NCBI RefSeq assembly: GCF_003075525.1 | Contig: NZ_QDDR01000009.1 | Location: 1 to 64,000, forward strand | DNA length: 64,000 bases | Origin: Pararhodobacter aggregans | GTDB taxonomy: Bacteria; Pseudomonadota; Alphaproteobacteria; Rhodobacterales; Rhodobacteraceae | Direction of reading: 5' to 3' | Part shown: one piece after another, positions 17,861 through 26,152 of the stretch | Layout: each line of letters starts with the position of its first letter | Position numbering within the stretch: position 1 is the stretch's first letter | Position numbers and translations under genes: made by a program | Notes under the pieces: generated by a model | Seen by the model: the letters and a program-made list of their open reading frames with translations, nothing else | Database searches by the model: none | What the model was told of the DNA's origin: nothing

Positions 17861-17936
17861 TGGCAGGGGCAGCAGGGTTCGAACCCGCGACCTACGGTTT
17901 TGGAGACCGTCGCTCTACCGGCTGAGCTATACCCCT
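17861..17936 (-). tRNA. tRNA-Trp (CCA anticodon)
   Basis: This 76-nt tRNA includes an encoded 3' CCA. The acceptor stem pairs AGGGGTA with TGCCCCT. The D arm contains TAGCTCAGCCGGTAGAGC, the anticodon stem-loop is ACGGT-CTCCAAA-ACCGT with anticodon CCA, and the T arm contains GGTTCGAACC. It lies immediately upstream of secE, a common alphaproteobacterial placement. Confidence 0.97.
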
Positions 17937-18461
17937 ATCCTGCGCCGGGGGTTACGGCACCGGGCGGGGGAAATCAAGGGGCGAATTGGCCCGCAGGGAC
18001 AGCTTTCCCGCGGGCGCGCGCAAGCGCCCTGCCTGCCGACCCGCGCCCGACGTCAACTCCCTGTGATTCGCCCGACCGGAGGCACCCGCCATGGCCCGCA
18101 AGCGGGTGATTCCGGGCGGGATCGGCGCGGATGGCGAGAATTTCGCGCGCCTCAGGCGCCCCGGCGCCAGCTGCTCGGCAATCGGTACCGCTGGCCGGTG
18201 CTGGCGGCGGGGCGCCACGGATCCCGCGGACGGTGACGGCCCGGCAGAGGGGCGGCCCTGTTCGGACCGGGCTGGAAGACAGTCTCTTCGTCTTGCGCGG
18301 GGGCTGGCGGGTTCAAACGCACAGCAGGTCGTCAAGGTCCGGCGGATCATCGGGGATCCAGGGCACGACATCGCCACGCTTGACGAGGCGCGGGCGATCC
18401 CGGACCTGCAGGCGGGGATCGGGTCGCCCCCTGTGCGGCCCTGCCCCCGAGGCAGCCGGGG

Positions 18462-18514
18462 CCAAGGGGGTTTTCCACCCCCTTGGATCCCCCGAGGATA
18501 TTTGCAGAACAAAG
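18462..18514 (-). repeat. TTCTGCAAATATCC element, copy 2
   Basis: On the minus strand the core TTCTGCAAATATCC (18509-18496) is followed by a 9-nt G-rich spacer and a hairpin with 9-bp stem CCAAGGGGG/CCCCCTTGG and loop TGGAAAA (18486-18462). The loop is identical to that of copy 3 while the stem bases differ with pairing kept. Confidence 0.85.
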
Positions 18515-18969
18515 ATGGCAGGCGGTCTGGATACCGAAAACGCGCCGCGTTGACTGATGGGGATTGGGGACGGCTCGGCAGGCAAGCTCGCCATGGGGCG
18601 CAGACACGCGACGTTCCTCTGGCCCGCCGAGCCAGCCGCCCGAGAGGGAGAGACTGGCGGGGCGCCGATCGGAGGCTTCGCGGACATGTGCCGCGCGCCC
18701 CTGCCCGGGATCTGTTCGCACCAGTCTGATGCGCCAACCACCGCTCCGGCAGGGTCCCATTGCGGGGGCGCGGCGCCTCAGACCCCAACAGTCTCCACGC
18801 GCGCGGCTTTTGCCTCAGCACGGCTTCTCCCGACCGTCAGGCCGCGGCCCTGCCCCCGCCATCAGGGCATCGCCGCGACGCCGCGTGCCACTGCTGCATC
18901 AGGAGGCCCGGCAGGCCGCCGCCCGCAGGCCCGGAACTCCGAATTAACCTTAATGCCCTGTTACCGCGC

Positions 18970-19028
18970 CCTTCTTTGTTCTGCAAATATCCTCCGGGTG
19001 GGTCCGGGAGGGTGGAAAACCCTCCCGG
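18970..19028 (+). repeat. TTCTGCAAATATCC element, copy 3
   Basis: The core TTCTGCAAATATCC (18979-18992) is followed by an 11-nt G-rich spacer and a hairpin with 9-bp stem CCGGGAGGG/CCCTCCCGG and loop TGGAAAA (19004-19028). Upstream CTTTG is also shared with copy 2. It lies just beyond the dapA terminator and runs towards dapA. Confidence 0.85.
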
Positions 19029-19060
19029 GGGTGCCACGGGCACCGAAGCCCCGGATGGGG

Positions 19061-19090
19061 CACAACAGAAAAGGGCGGCCGAAGCCGCCC
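19061..19090 (-). terminator. Intrinsic terminator after dapA
   Basis: On the minus strand GGGCGGC-TTCG-GCCGCCC (19090-19073) is followed by TTTTCTGTTG. A 7-bp GC stem with a UUCG tetraloop and a U-rich tail is a classic intrinsic terminator, 24 nt past the dapA stop. Confidence 0.93.
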
Positions 19091-19114
19091 CTGCCCGACC
19101 CGCGACGGGGAAAC

Positions 19115-19990
19115 TCAGTTCAGGATGCCCGCGTGGCGCATCGCCGCGTCGATCGCCTCGGCGGTCTTCTCGGTCACGCCCAGAAGCGGCAGCCGCACCT
19201 CGGTCGAGCAGCGGCCCAGCCGCGACAGGCCGTATTTCGCCCCCGCCAGCCCCGGCTCCAGAAAGATCGCCGTGTGCAGCGGCATCAGCCGGTCCTGATA
19301 CTCAAGCGCGCGGGCGTAATCGCCGGCCAGCGTCGCTTCCTGGAATTCGGCGCAGAGCTTCGGCGCGACATTCGCGGTCACGGAAATGCAGCCGACGCCG
19401 CCATGGGCGTTGAAGCCCAGCGCCGTCGCATCCTCGCCCGAGACCTGGACGAAATCCGCCCCGCAGCTGGCACGCTGCATCGAGACGCGCTCGATCTTGC
19501 CGGTCGCGTCCTTGACGCCGATGATCGAGGGCAGCTTGGCCAGCTCGCCCATCGTCTCGGGCAGCATGTCGACGACCGACCGCCCGGGGATGTTGTAGAT
19601 GATGATCGGCAGCGCCGAGGCCTGGGCGAGCGCGGTGAAATGCGCGATCAGCCCGGCCTGGGTCGGCCGGTTGTAATAGGGCGTCACGACCAGAGCCGCA
19701 TCGGCGCCGACCGCTTCGGCGTGTTTGAGCAGACGGATCGCCTCGGCCGTGTTGTTCGAGCCGGCACCGGCCACCACGGGCACGCGGCCCTTGGCAACCT
19801 TGACGACGAAGGCCACGACCTCTTCATGCTCGTCATGCGTCAGCGTCGGGCTTTCGCCGGTGGTGCCCACGGGAACCAGCCCGTGCGAACCCTCGGCGAT
19901 CTGCCATTCGACCAACGATTCGAGCGCCTCGTAATCGACCGCACCGTTCCTGAACGGCGTGACCAGCGCGGGAAGCGAACCCCGGATCAT
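19115..19990 (-). CDS. dapA: 4-hydroxy-tetrahydrodipicolinate synthase
   Basis: DapA condenses pyruvate with aspartate semialdehyde, the first committed step of the diaminopimelate/lysine pathway, which also feeds peptidoglycan. It has 291 residues, the normal length. The pyruvate-site TTGES lies at 43-47, the active-site Tyr in [10 protein letters not shown] is at about 132, and the Schiff-base Lys in IGVKDATGK is at about 160. It is divergent from the lytic transglycosylase gene, with 111 nt between their starts, and ends in its own terminator. Confidence 0.97.
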   Translation of the reverse strand: MIRGSLPALVTPFRNGAVDYEALESLVEWQIAEGSHGLVPVGTTGESPTLTHDEHEEVVAFVVKVAKGRVPVVAGAGSNNTAEAIRLLKHAEAVGADAALVVTPYYNRPTQAGLIAHFTALAQASALPIIIYNIPGRSVVDMLPETMGELAKLPSIIGVKDATGKIERVSMQRASCGADFVQVSGEDATALGFNAHGGVGCISVTANVAPKLCAEFQEATLAGDYARALEYQDRLMPLHTAIFLEPGLAGAKYGLSRLGRCSTEVRLPLLGVTEKTAEAIDAAMRHAGILN

Positions 19991-20101
19991 GTCTTGCTCC
20001 TCTTGGCAGCCTGCCGCCGGTGCCAGTCTCCTGACCCCTTTGTGTGTTGCGCAGGCATCCTGTGCGACTAGACTCTTGAACGCCCCTTTTCAAGAGCATC
20101 C

Positions 20102-22069
20102 ATGCGCCTGCTGAAGACCCTGATGACCGCCGCAACCCTCGTCGCGGCCCAAGTCCCCCTTGCCCGGCCCACCCTGGCCTGGGAGGGCGCGCCGCCGCCC
20201 CGTGCCGCGGGCGCCATCGGCGCGCTGGTCAGCGCCGTGCGGCTGGGCGACGTCGACCGCTTCCAGATCCTGCGCGAGGCGGCGGGGCCGATCGGCGTGC
20301 GCATCGCCACCTGGCGGATCCTGCGCGAGGGGATCGCCGGGGATCTTTCGACCTATGCCGCCTTCGCCACCCATCACCAGGACTGGCCGGGGATGGACCT
20401 GCTCTATACCCGGGCCGAGGCCCGGCTGGCCGGCGAGCCGCCCGAGGCGGTGCTGAGCTGGCTCAGCCTGCATCCGCCCCGCACCTCGGAGGGCTATCTC
20501 GCCCGGCTCAGGGCCGAGGTGGCGCTGGGGCGCGACCCGGCCGGGACGCTGCGCGCGCTCTGGCTGGGCTATCCGCTGACCGAGGCGATCGAGACGGATC
20601 TGCTGACCCGCTTCGGCGACCAGCTGCGCCCGCTCGCCGCCGAGAGGCTGGATGCGATGCTCTGGGAGGGCGAGCGCGCGGCCTCCGAGCGGATGATCCC
20701 CCTCGTCGGGGCCGCCGATGCGGCACTGGCCCGCGCGCGGCTGGCATTGCAGGCCCGGGCCGACGGGGTCAACGCGCTGATCGACGCGGTGCCCGCGGCG
20801 CGTGCCAATGACCCGGGGCTGGCCTATGACCGGTTCTACTGGCGCCTGAACCGGGGGCTTCAGGACGAGGCGGCCGAGCTGATGCTCTCCGTCTCGCCCG
20901 ACAACCTTGGCCGGCCCGAGAAATGGGCCGCCCAGCGCGCGCGCCTCGCCCGGCGGGCGATGGAGGCGGGCGAATACGAAACCGCCTTGGCCCTCGCCGC
21001 GCGGCATGGTCTTACCGACAACGGCACCAGCATGGCCGACCTCGAATGGCTGGCGGGTTACGTGGCGCTGCGCTTTCTCGACCGGCCCGCCGAGGCGCTG
21101 GCGCATTTCCAGACGCTGAGGAACCGCTCGGTCAGCCCGATCACGCTGGGCCGCGCCGGCTATTGGGAGGGACGCGCGCAGGAGGCTCTGGGCAATGCCG
21201 AGGCGGCGCGCGAGGCCTTCGCCTTCGGCGCGCAATATCAGACGGCGTTCTACGGCCAGCTGGCGGCGGAACGGCTGGGGATGGACCTTGATCCGGCCCT
21301 GATCGCGGCGCCCGGCTATCCCGACTGGCACGACACGCCGCTGGCCTCCTCGGACCTGCTGCAGGCCGCGCTCCTCCTGCATGACGCGGGTCAATGGCAT
21401 GAGGCGCGGCGCTTCACCCTGCAGCTGGCCTCGACCCTGACCGACGAGGCCCAGCTCGGCGCGCTGGCGCAGCTCTGGCTCGACCGGGGCGAGCCGAACT
21501 TCGCCCTGCGCATCGCCAAGGAGGCCATCGGCCGCGGCATTCTGCTGCCCAACGCCTATTTCCCGGTGACCGAGCTGGCGCAGGCCGACCTGCTGGTGCC
21601 CGCCGATCTGACGCTGGCCATCGCCCGGCGGGAAAGCGAATTCGACCCGCGTGTCACCAGCCATGCCGATGCGCGGGGCCTGATGCAGGTCATGCCCGCG
21701 ACCGGACGGCATACGGCGCGGCGGCTGGGACTGCCTTTCGAAGAAGGGTGGCTGACCTCGGACCCGGCCTATAACGCAAGGCTGGGCGCGGGCTATCTGC
21801 AGGAAATGTCCGAGCTGTTCGGCGGCACCCTGTCGATGGTCAGCGCCGCCTACAACGCCGGCCCCGGCCGCCCCCGCCGCTGGGCCCAGGAGTACGGCGA
21901 CCCGCGCGACCCGGACGTGGACCCGGTCGACTGGGTCGAGATGATCCCCTTCAGCGAGACCCGCAACTACGTGATGCGCGTCACCGAATCGGTCATCATC
22001 TACCGCGCGCTGCTGTCCGGCCAAAGCACCCCGATCCGCCTGACCGCCCTCCTGCGCGGCGAGGGGTGA
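20102..22069 (+). CDS. Soluble lytic murein transglycosylase (Slt family)
   Basis: A periplasmic enzyme that cleaves MurNAc-GlcNAc bonds to form anhydromuropeptides. The 655-residue protein has an N-terminal signal peptide (MRLLKTLMTAATLVAAQVPLA), a long alpha-helical superhelix and a C-terminal GH23 domain. The catalytic Glu is in ARRESEFDPRV near residue 510, followed by GLMQVMPATG and later AYNAGPGRP. It is probably monocistronic, divergent from dapA and convergent with the cold-shock-domain gene. A weak promoter-like TTGCGC-N16-TAGACT lies upstream (about 20057-20084). Confidence 0.93.
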   Translation: MRLLKTLMTAATLVAAQVPLARPTLAWEGAPPPRAAGAIGALVSAVRLGDVDRFQILREAAGPIGVRIATWRILREGIAGDLSTYAAFATHHQDWPGMDLLYTRAEARLAGEPPEAVLSWLSLHPPRTSEGYLARLRAEVALGRDPAGTLRALWLGYPLTEAIETDLLTRFGDQLRPLAAERLDAMLWEGERAASERMIPLVGAADAALARARLALQARADGVNALIDAVPAARANDPGLAYDRFYWRLNRGLQDEAAELMLSVSPDNLGRPEKWAAQRARLARRAMEAGEYETALALAARHGLTDNGTSMADLEWLAGYVALRFLDRPAEALAHFQTLRNRSVSPITLGRAGYWEGRAQEALGNAEAAREAFAFGAQYQTAFYGQLAAERLGMDLDPALIAAPGYPDWHDTPLASSDLLQAALLLHDAGQWHEARRFTLQLASTLTDEAQLGALAQLWLDRGEPNFALRIAKEAIGRGILLPNAYFPVTELAQADLLVPADLTLAIARRESEFDPRVTSHADARGLMQVMPATGRHTARRLGLPFEEGWLTSDPAYNARLGAGYLQEMSELFGGTLSMVSAAYNAGPGRPRRWAQEYGDPRDPDVDPVDWVEMIPFSETRNYVMRVTESVIIYRALLSGQSTPIRLTALLRGEG

Positions 22070-22099
22070 CAGCCAAGGGCCTGCACGCGGGCCGATGCG

Positions 22100-23830
22100 T
22101 CAGCGCCGCCGTTGCGACCGGGCTCCGGCTTTCTGCACCATGGCCGCCCGCCGCTGCTCGGCTTCGACTGCGTGCTCGGGGCAACAACTGCCGCAGGTGC
22201 ATCGGTAATATCCGTTGCTGCATTGGCTCAGGTCGCGGCTGTCGACGATCGCGCCGCAATCCTTGCCCAGGCAATGGTTCAGATAGTGTTTCCTGCCGAC
22301 CTCGGCACAGCCGGGCATCGCGCAATAGAAGACCGTGCAGCGATAGGCGGCACTGAATGGGCGCGTCACGATCCTGTCCGTCTCAGGGTCATGAACCCTC
22401 ACCTCGACGCGGGAATATCGGAAATCCGGCTTCATGATCTTGCCGCAGCAGCGGCAGGCCAGTCGGGCACTCACTTCGATCAGCCGATTGAGATACCCTG
22501 CAAGCTTGACCGGGAAGTCCCGCCGTTCCGGCTGCGGCGCCTGCGCATAATCGCGGCCGAAATAGCTCAGCCAATCATAGAGCGTGTAGTCGAACGGTGA
22601 TTTCTCCAGATCGGGGATATTCTGCGGATCCTTGCACTCGCGGCCCCGGCAATAATGCTTGCCCCCCTTCTCCCAATATCTCGCCTCGCAGGAAAGCGCG
22701 GGCCCCAGCGTGCGGCAACTGGGAAAGACCGCCTTGAAGCCCGGGTCGTCCAGCGACAGCGACCCCGCCAGCAGGGCCTCCCACAGCTGGTGAAAGAAGA
22801 CCGCTTCGAGACTGGGGTCGCTGTTGCCATCCCAGACCAGCGGCAGAAATCTGCTGAGGACAAAGCACTCCGGATCATGGCGCAGCCAGGCCGACTGCGC
22901 CACGTCGTCGACGAAGCTGCGGTCCCTGTTCGCGATCTTCTGCTTGACCCTCAGCTTCTCGAAAAAGGGCGCCAGCGCCGGGTTGGCGGTGAAATCGTCA
23001 AACCCGCGGAACCGGCGGCGATAGATGGCGCGAACGTAGTCCAGGGGCTCGTCCCCGGCCTCGGCCGGGGCCCGACCTTCCAGCCGTTTCTGAACCGCCT
23101 GTTTGGCGAAAAGCGCGAGACGCTCCCGCTGCGGACCGAGTGTCTCGGGGCGATCGATCACCCCCTCGAACACGCAGGCCAGCACGAAGCTGAACGGCAA
23201 CTCACCGATCTTGCTGGCGAAGAACCGCGTGCGGTCGGCCGTCGATCCGGCCTTGAGCCAGGCGATCCATTCGCCATGTCTTGCGTCGAAATACGAGGCG
23301 GGCACATGACGAAAGCCGTCATCCAGGGCCGCCAGCCCGGCCAGTCCGATACCATCGAGCAACCGTATCTGCCGGGCCTGATCCCTGAGCATGCCGACCA
23401 CGCGTCTCGCCGCCGCGGACCCTGGCAGGAGGGCAGTCAGAAGAGGCATCACCCAATCGTTGTCGCGCCGATTGATCAGCGAGAGGAGCAGGTCGCGATA
23501 GGTAAAATCGGCCAGCATCCGCTCCAGCGCCTGCGGCCCGCGCAGGTATGTCGCCAGAGCCGCCGTCTCGAATGTCTCGATATCGCGGCAGAGGCTGACG
23601 CCCTGCGCGCGTTTCTTGCCGTTTTCCACCTGCACGGCGAAGACCGCGAAATCGCCTTCGTCGGGTGCGGGCCCGGCAATCTGGCTGCGGTGAACGAAGA
23701 TATCGTCGCCGTCGATACTCGTGATGAAGCCGAAATCATTCTCCCGGCCGGTCTTGTGGTTCTCGCCGCCGAACCATTTCACGCGACCGATGGACAGGCT
23801 GGCGCCGGATTGAGGAAGCGTCACTGTCAT
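22100..23830 (-). CDS. Cold-shock-domain protein with cysteine-rich C-terminus, function unknown
   Basis: I do not recognise this 576-residue family. Residues 12-80 look like a cold-shock domain: GRVKWFGGENH, then DFGFITSIDGDDIFVH, which correspond to RNP1 and RNP2, with a longer loop than CspA. Residues 90-370 are helical with no known catalytic motif. A CEARYW...HYCRGREC motif lies near 380-398. The last 120 residues contain several possible zinc-binding pairs: CRCCG (about 460), CTVFYCAMPGC (about 500), CLGKDCG (about 522) and YRCTCGSCCPEH (about 541-552). Nucleic-acid binding is a fair inference; nothing further. GC content looks lower than in neighbours. AAGGGTGA precedes the ATG. Confidence 0.8.
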   Translation of the reverse strand: MTVTLPQSGASLSIGRVKWFGGENHKTGRENDFGFITSIDGDDIFVHRSQIAGPAPDEGDFAVFAVQVENGKKRAQGVSLCRDIETFETAALATYLRGPQALERMLADFTYRDLLLSLINRRDNDWVMPLLTALLPGSAAARRVVGMLRDQARQIRLLDGIGLAGLAALDDGFRHVPASYFDARHGEWIAWLKAGSTADRTRFFASKIGELPFSFVLACVFEGVIDRPETLGPQRERLALFAKQAVQKRLEGRAPAEAGDEPLDYVRAIYRRRFRGFDDFTANPALAPFFEKLRVKQKIANRDRSFVDDVAQSAWLRHDPECFVLSRFLPLVWDGNSDPSLEAVFFHQLWEALLAGSLSLDDPGFKAVFPSCRTLGPALSCEARYWEKGGKHYCRGRECKDPQNIPDLEKSPFDYTLYDWLSYFGRDYAQAPQPERRDFPVKLAGYLNRLIEVSARLACRCCGKIMKPDFRYSRVEVRVHDPETDRIVTRPFSAAYRCTVFYCAMPGCAEVGRKHYLNHCLGKDCGAIVDSRDLSQCSNGYYRCTCGSCCPEHAVEAEQRRAAMVQKAGARSQRRR

Positions 23831-24026
23831 TCACCCTTGCATCACCGGGACCACCGCACCTGATGGGGCCCCGGCGCCAGAGGTAATGGGCAGAGCCCCC
23901 GCCGTCCATGCGTTTGAGCGGCTCAATGGGGCGAAAAATCGGGCCACAACAGGGTCATGACGACTGCAAGCACCGCCGCCGCAGGTATCGGCAACGTTCT
24001 TGATGGGCGATCACGCGAGGGGCAAG

Positions 24027-24116
24027 TGGCGGAGACGAAGGGATTCGAACCCTCGAGACGGTTTCCCGTCTGCACCCTTAGCAGGGGTGTGCCTTCGACC
24101 ACTCGGCCACGTCTCC
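24027..24116 (-). tRNA. tRNA-Ser (GCU anticodon)
   Basis: This 90-nt class II tRNA has an encoded CCA. The acceptor stem pairs GGAGACG with CGTCTCC. The anticodon stem-loop is CACCC-CTGCTAA-GGGTG with anticodon GCU. The long variable arm is GCAGACGGGAAACCGTCTC and the T loop TTCGAAT. It lies between the cold-shock-domain gene and the ferredoxin gene. No second copy of its 3' end, as an integration event would leave, was seen in the window. Confidence 0.97.
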
Positions 24117-24306
24117 ACCGCCCCGTATATTGGCCCGGATGCCGGAGAACAAGGGCTTTCTGGCCGGATTCTCGGGGCGGGACGGGACAGACCGCATATC
24201 GAGCCAGACCGCTGATTTCCTGCGATATTCCCCGCGGGAACGGCAGATCGCCCTAGGCCTGGTGGCGCGGGGCGATCCGGCGGGCGCGACTCGCAGGGGC
24301 CCGGCC

Positions 24307-24618
24307 TCAGCCCGGCAGATGCAGGACCAGACCGTCCAGCGCTTCGGTCACCGGGATCTGGCACGCGAGGCGCGAGGCCCCGCCCACGTTCTCGGCGAAA
24401 TCCAGCATGTCCTGTTCGAGGGTTCCGGGGCCGCCGACCCGCGCCAGCCAGTCCGGGGCCACATGCACATGGCAGGTCGCGCACGAGCATGCCCCGCCGC
24501 ATTCGGCGAGGATGCCCGCCACATCGGCCCGCCGCGCGGCCTCCATCACGCTGAGGCCGGGCTCGGCCGCGACAACCTGCGTGGCGCCGCCCGGGGCGAC
24601 GAAATGGATCTCGATCAT
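24307..24618 (-). CDS. 2Fe-2S ferredoxin, adrenodoxin/plant type
   Basis: This 103-residue electron carrier has cysteine spacing Cys40-x5-Cys46-x2-Cys49-x36-Cys86, which fits adrenodoxin-like [2Fe-2S] ferredoxins. As the last gene of the dioxygenase operon it most likely passes electrons to the Rieske oxygenase encoded upstream. Some dioxygenases use this ferredoxin class instead of a Rieske ferredoxin. A GGAG precedes the ATG, 18 nt after the SDR stop. The NAD(P)H-dependent reductase it would need is not in the window. Confidence 0.9.
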   Translation of the reverse strand: MIEIHFVAPGGATQVVAAEPGLSVMEAARRADVAGILAECGGACSCATCHVHVAPDWLARVGGPGTLEQDMLDFAENVGGASRLACQIPVTEALDGLVLHLPG

Positions 24619-24636
24619 GGGAAACTCCGCGATGGA

Positions 24637-25353
24637 TCAGGCGCCGCAGCCCATCCCGCCCGAGACGCCCAGCGCCTCGCCGGTGATGAAGCCCGCGTCC
24701 TCGGAACAGAAAAAGGCGATGGCGGCGGCGATTTCCCCGGGCTGGCCGAGGCGCCGCAGCAGGGTCAGCCGGGCCATGTCCTCGCGGATCCGGGGGCCGA
24801 CCTCGGCCACCGCGCGGTCGACCATCGGCGTCTCGACCGGGCCGGGAAGGACCGCATTCACCGTGATAGCATAGCGCGCGTTTTCCCGGGCCAGCGACCG
24901 GCCGAAGCCCAGAAGCCCGGCCTTCGCGGCCGCATAGACCGCGCCGCCCCTGGAGCCCAACCGCCCGGCTTCGGAGGAAACCAGCACGATCCGCCCCCAG
25001 CCCCGGGCCTGCATGCCGGGCAGGACCCCGTGGCAGAAGGCGAAGGCGCTCTCCAGGTTCACGGCCAGCAGACGCTGCCAGTCGGCGGGGCCGGTCGCGG
25101 TGAAGAAGGCGTGCTGATCGGCGCCTATGTTGTTGACGAGGATGTCGAAACCCTCGCCCGCCAGAAACCCGGCGACCGCCGCTGTGTCGGTCCCGTCCAG
25201 CGCCACGAAGCGCGCGCCGGTCTCGGCCGCCAGAGCCTCGCCCGCCACCGCGTCGCGGTCGACGAAAGCCACCGCGCAGCCGTCGCGGACCAGCCGCCGC
25301 ACCGCCGCGGCCCCGATCCCCGCCGCCCCGCCGGTCACCAGCGCGCGGCGCAT
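24637..25353 (-). CDS. SDR-family oxidoreductase, probable cis-dihydrodiol dehydrogenase
   Basis: A short-chain dehydrogenase of 238 residues from the ATG at 25353, which overlaps the upstream stop as TGATG. The cofactor loop TGGAAGIG lies at 7-14, NNIG at 74-77, catalytic Ser at 126/127, Tyr140 and Lys144 (YAAAK). In this operon the natural role is rearomatising a cis-dihydrodiol made by the Rieske dioxygenase, giving a catechol and NADH. That assignment rests on context; acyl or hydroxyacyl substrates remain possible. A longer in-frame start is unlikely because it runs into the enoyl-CoA hydratase gene. Confidence 0.85.
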   Translation of the reverse strand: MRRALVTGGAAGIGAAAVRRLVRDGCAVAFVDRDAVAGEALAAETGARFVALDGTDTAAVAGFLAGEGFDILVNNIGADQHAFFTATGPADWQRLLAVNLESAFAFCHGVLPGMQARGWGRIVLVSSEAGRLGSRGGAVYAAAKAGLLGFGRSLARENARYAITVNAVLPGPVETPMVDRAVAEVGPRIREDMARLTLLRRLGQPGEIAAAIAFFCSEDAGFITGEALGVSGGMGCGA

Positions 25354-26150
25354 CAATGGCCCGTGAAGCGCGGCGTGCGCTTTTCGATCACCGCGGCCAG
25401 GCCTTCTCGGCTGTCGGCGGTGGCGGAGAGCCCGGCGACGGTCCGCGCCTCCTCCGGCAGGCAGCGCTCCACATCCAGCGCGTTCCACAACAGCCGCTTG
25501 GCTGCCGATTGCGCCAACGGCGCACCCTGGGCGTAAAGCGCGGCGGTGGCCCGGGCGTCGGCCGCCAGATCCGCGTCCGCGACCATCCGGGTGATGAGGC
25601 CGATGCGCTCGGCCTCCGCCGCCTCGACCACGCGATTGGACAGCACGATCTCGGCCGCCCGGCGGAAGCCCACCAGATGCGGCAGGATCACCGAGGCGCC
25701 GCCATCGGGCGCCATGCCGACCCGGGTGGCGCCCGCCATGAACTTCGCCCCAGCGCCCGCGATGACGATATCCGAGGCGCAGACGAGGCCCAGCCCGCCC
25801 CCGCCCGCCGCGAAGCCCTGCACCTCGGTCACCACCACCGCATCCAGCCGGATCAGCGCGCCGATGGCCATCTGCAGCCAGGCCGTGACCTCGCGCAGGA
25901 AATCGCCCAGCCCCTCGCCCATCGCGGCGAATTCGCGGACATCGCCGCCCGCGCAGAAATTCCGCCCGGCGCCGCGCAGATGCACGACCCGCACCCCCGG
26001 CTCGCGATGACAGCGCATCACGGCAGCATGCAGCGCCTGCATCAGGGCGATGTTCATGCCATTGGCGGCCTCGGGCCGATTCAGGGTGATCGTGGCCACG
26101 CCTGCGTCACAGGACAGCAGCACGGGGCCTTCGGCAATCCAGTCGGTCAT
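25353..26150 (-). CDS. Enoyl-CoA hydratase/isomerase-family protein
   Basis: A crotonase-fold protein of 265 residues (ATG at 26150; an in-frame GTG at 26156 overlaps the upstream stop and is also possible). Oxyanion-hole segments are RNFCAGGDVREFA and EVQGFAAGGGGLGLVCASD. In the usual catalytic Glu positions the sequence reads GMAPDGGAS, with Asp at one expected Glu site, so hydratase activity is not certain and isomerase or hydrolase chemistry is possible. Its place in the dioxygenase operon suggests that part of the pathway uses CoA thioesters. Confidence 0.85.
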   Translation of the reverse strand: MTDWIAEGPVLLSCDAGVATITLNRPEAANGMNIALMQALHAAVMRCHREPGVRVVHLRGAGRNFCAGGDVREFAAMGEGLGDFLREVTAWLQMAIGALIRLDAVVVTEVQGFAAGGGGLGLVCASDIVIAGAGAKFMAGATRVGMAPDGGASVILPHLVGFRRAAEIVLSNRVVEAAEAERIGLITRMVADADLAADARATAALYAQGAPLAQSAAKRLLWNALDVERCLPEEARTVAGLSATADSREGLAAVIEKRTPRFTGH

Positions 26151-26152
26151 GC

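Larger units (their letters stand above)
17937..19060. other. About 1.1-kb region without a convincing gene
   Basis: Several frames are open here for up to about 290 codons, but their products are arginine-, proline- and serine-rich with no recognisable domain, no supported start and heavy mutual overlap. They look like by-products of high GC. The region contains two copies of the TTCTGCAAATATCC hairpin element in opposite orientation (18462-18514 and 18970-19028), flanking about 455 nt. It may hold decayed sequence or a non-coding RNA. I cannot support any gene. Confidence 0.6.

Noticed and set aside
17952-18821. Overlapping open frames of up to about 290 codons on both strands in the gap after tRNA-Trp.
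   Set aside because: No SD-supported start, no recognisable domain, arginine/proline-rich composition and conflicting frames; they also run through the hairpin repeats.
24027-24060. Attachment-site duplication of the tRNA-Ser 3' end.
   Set aside because: No second copy of GGAGACGAAGGGATTCGAAC was seen elsewhere in the window.
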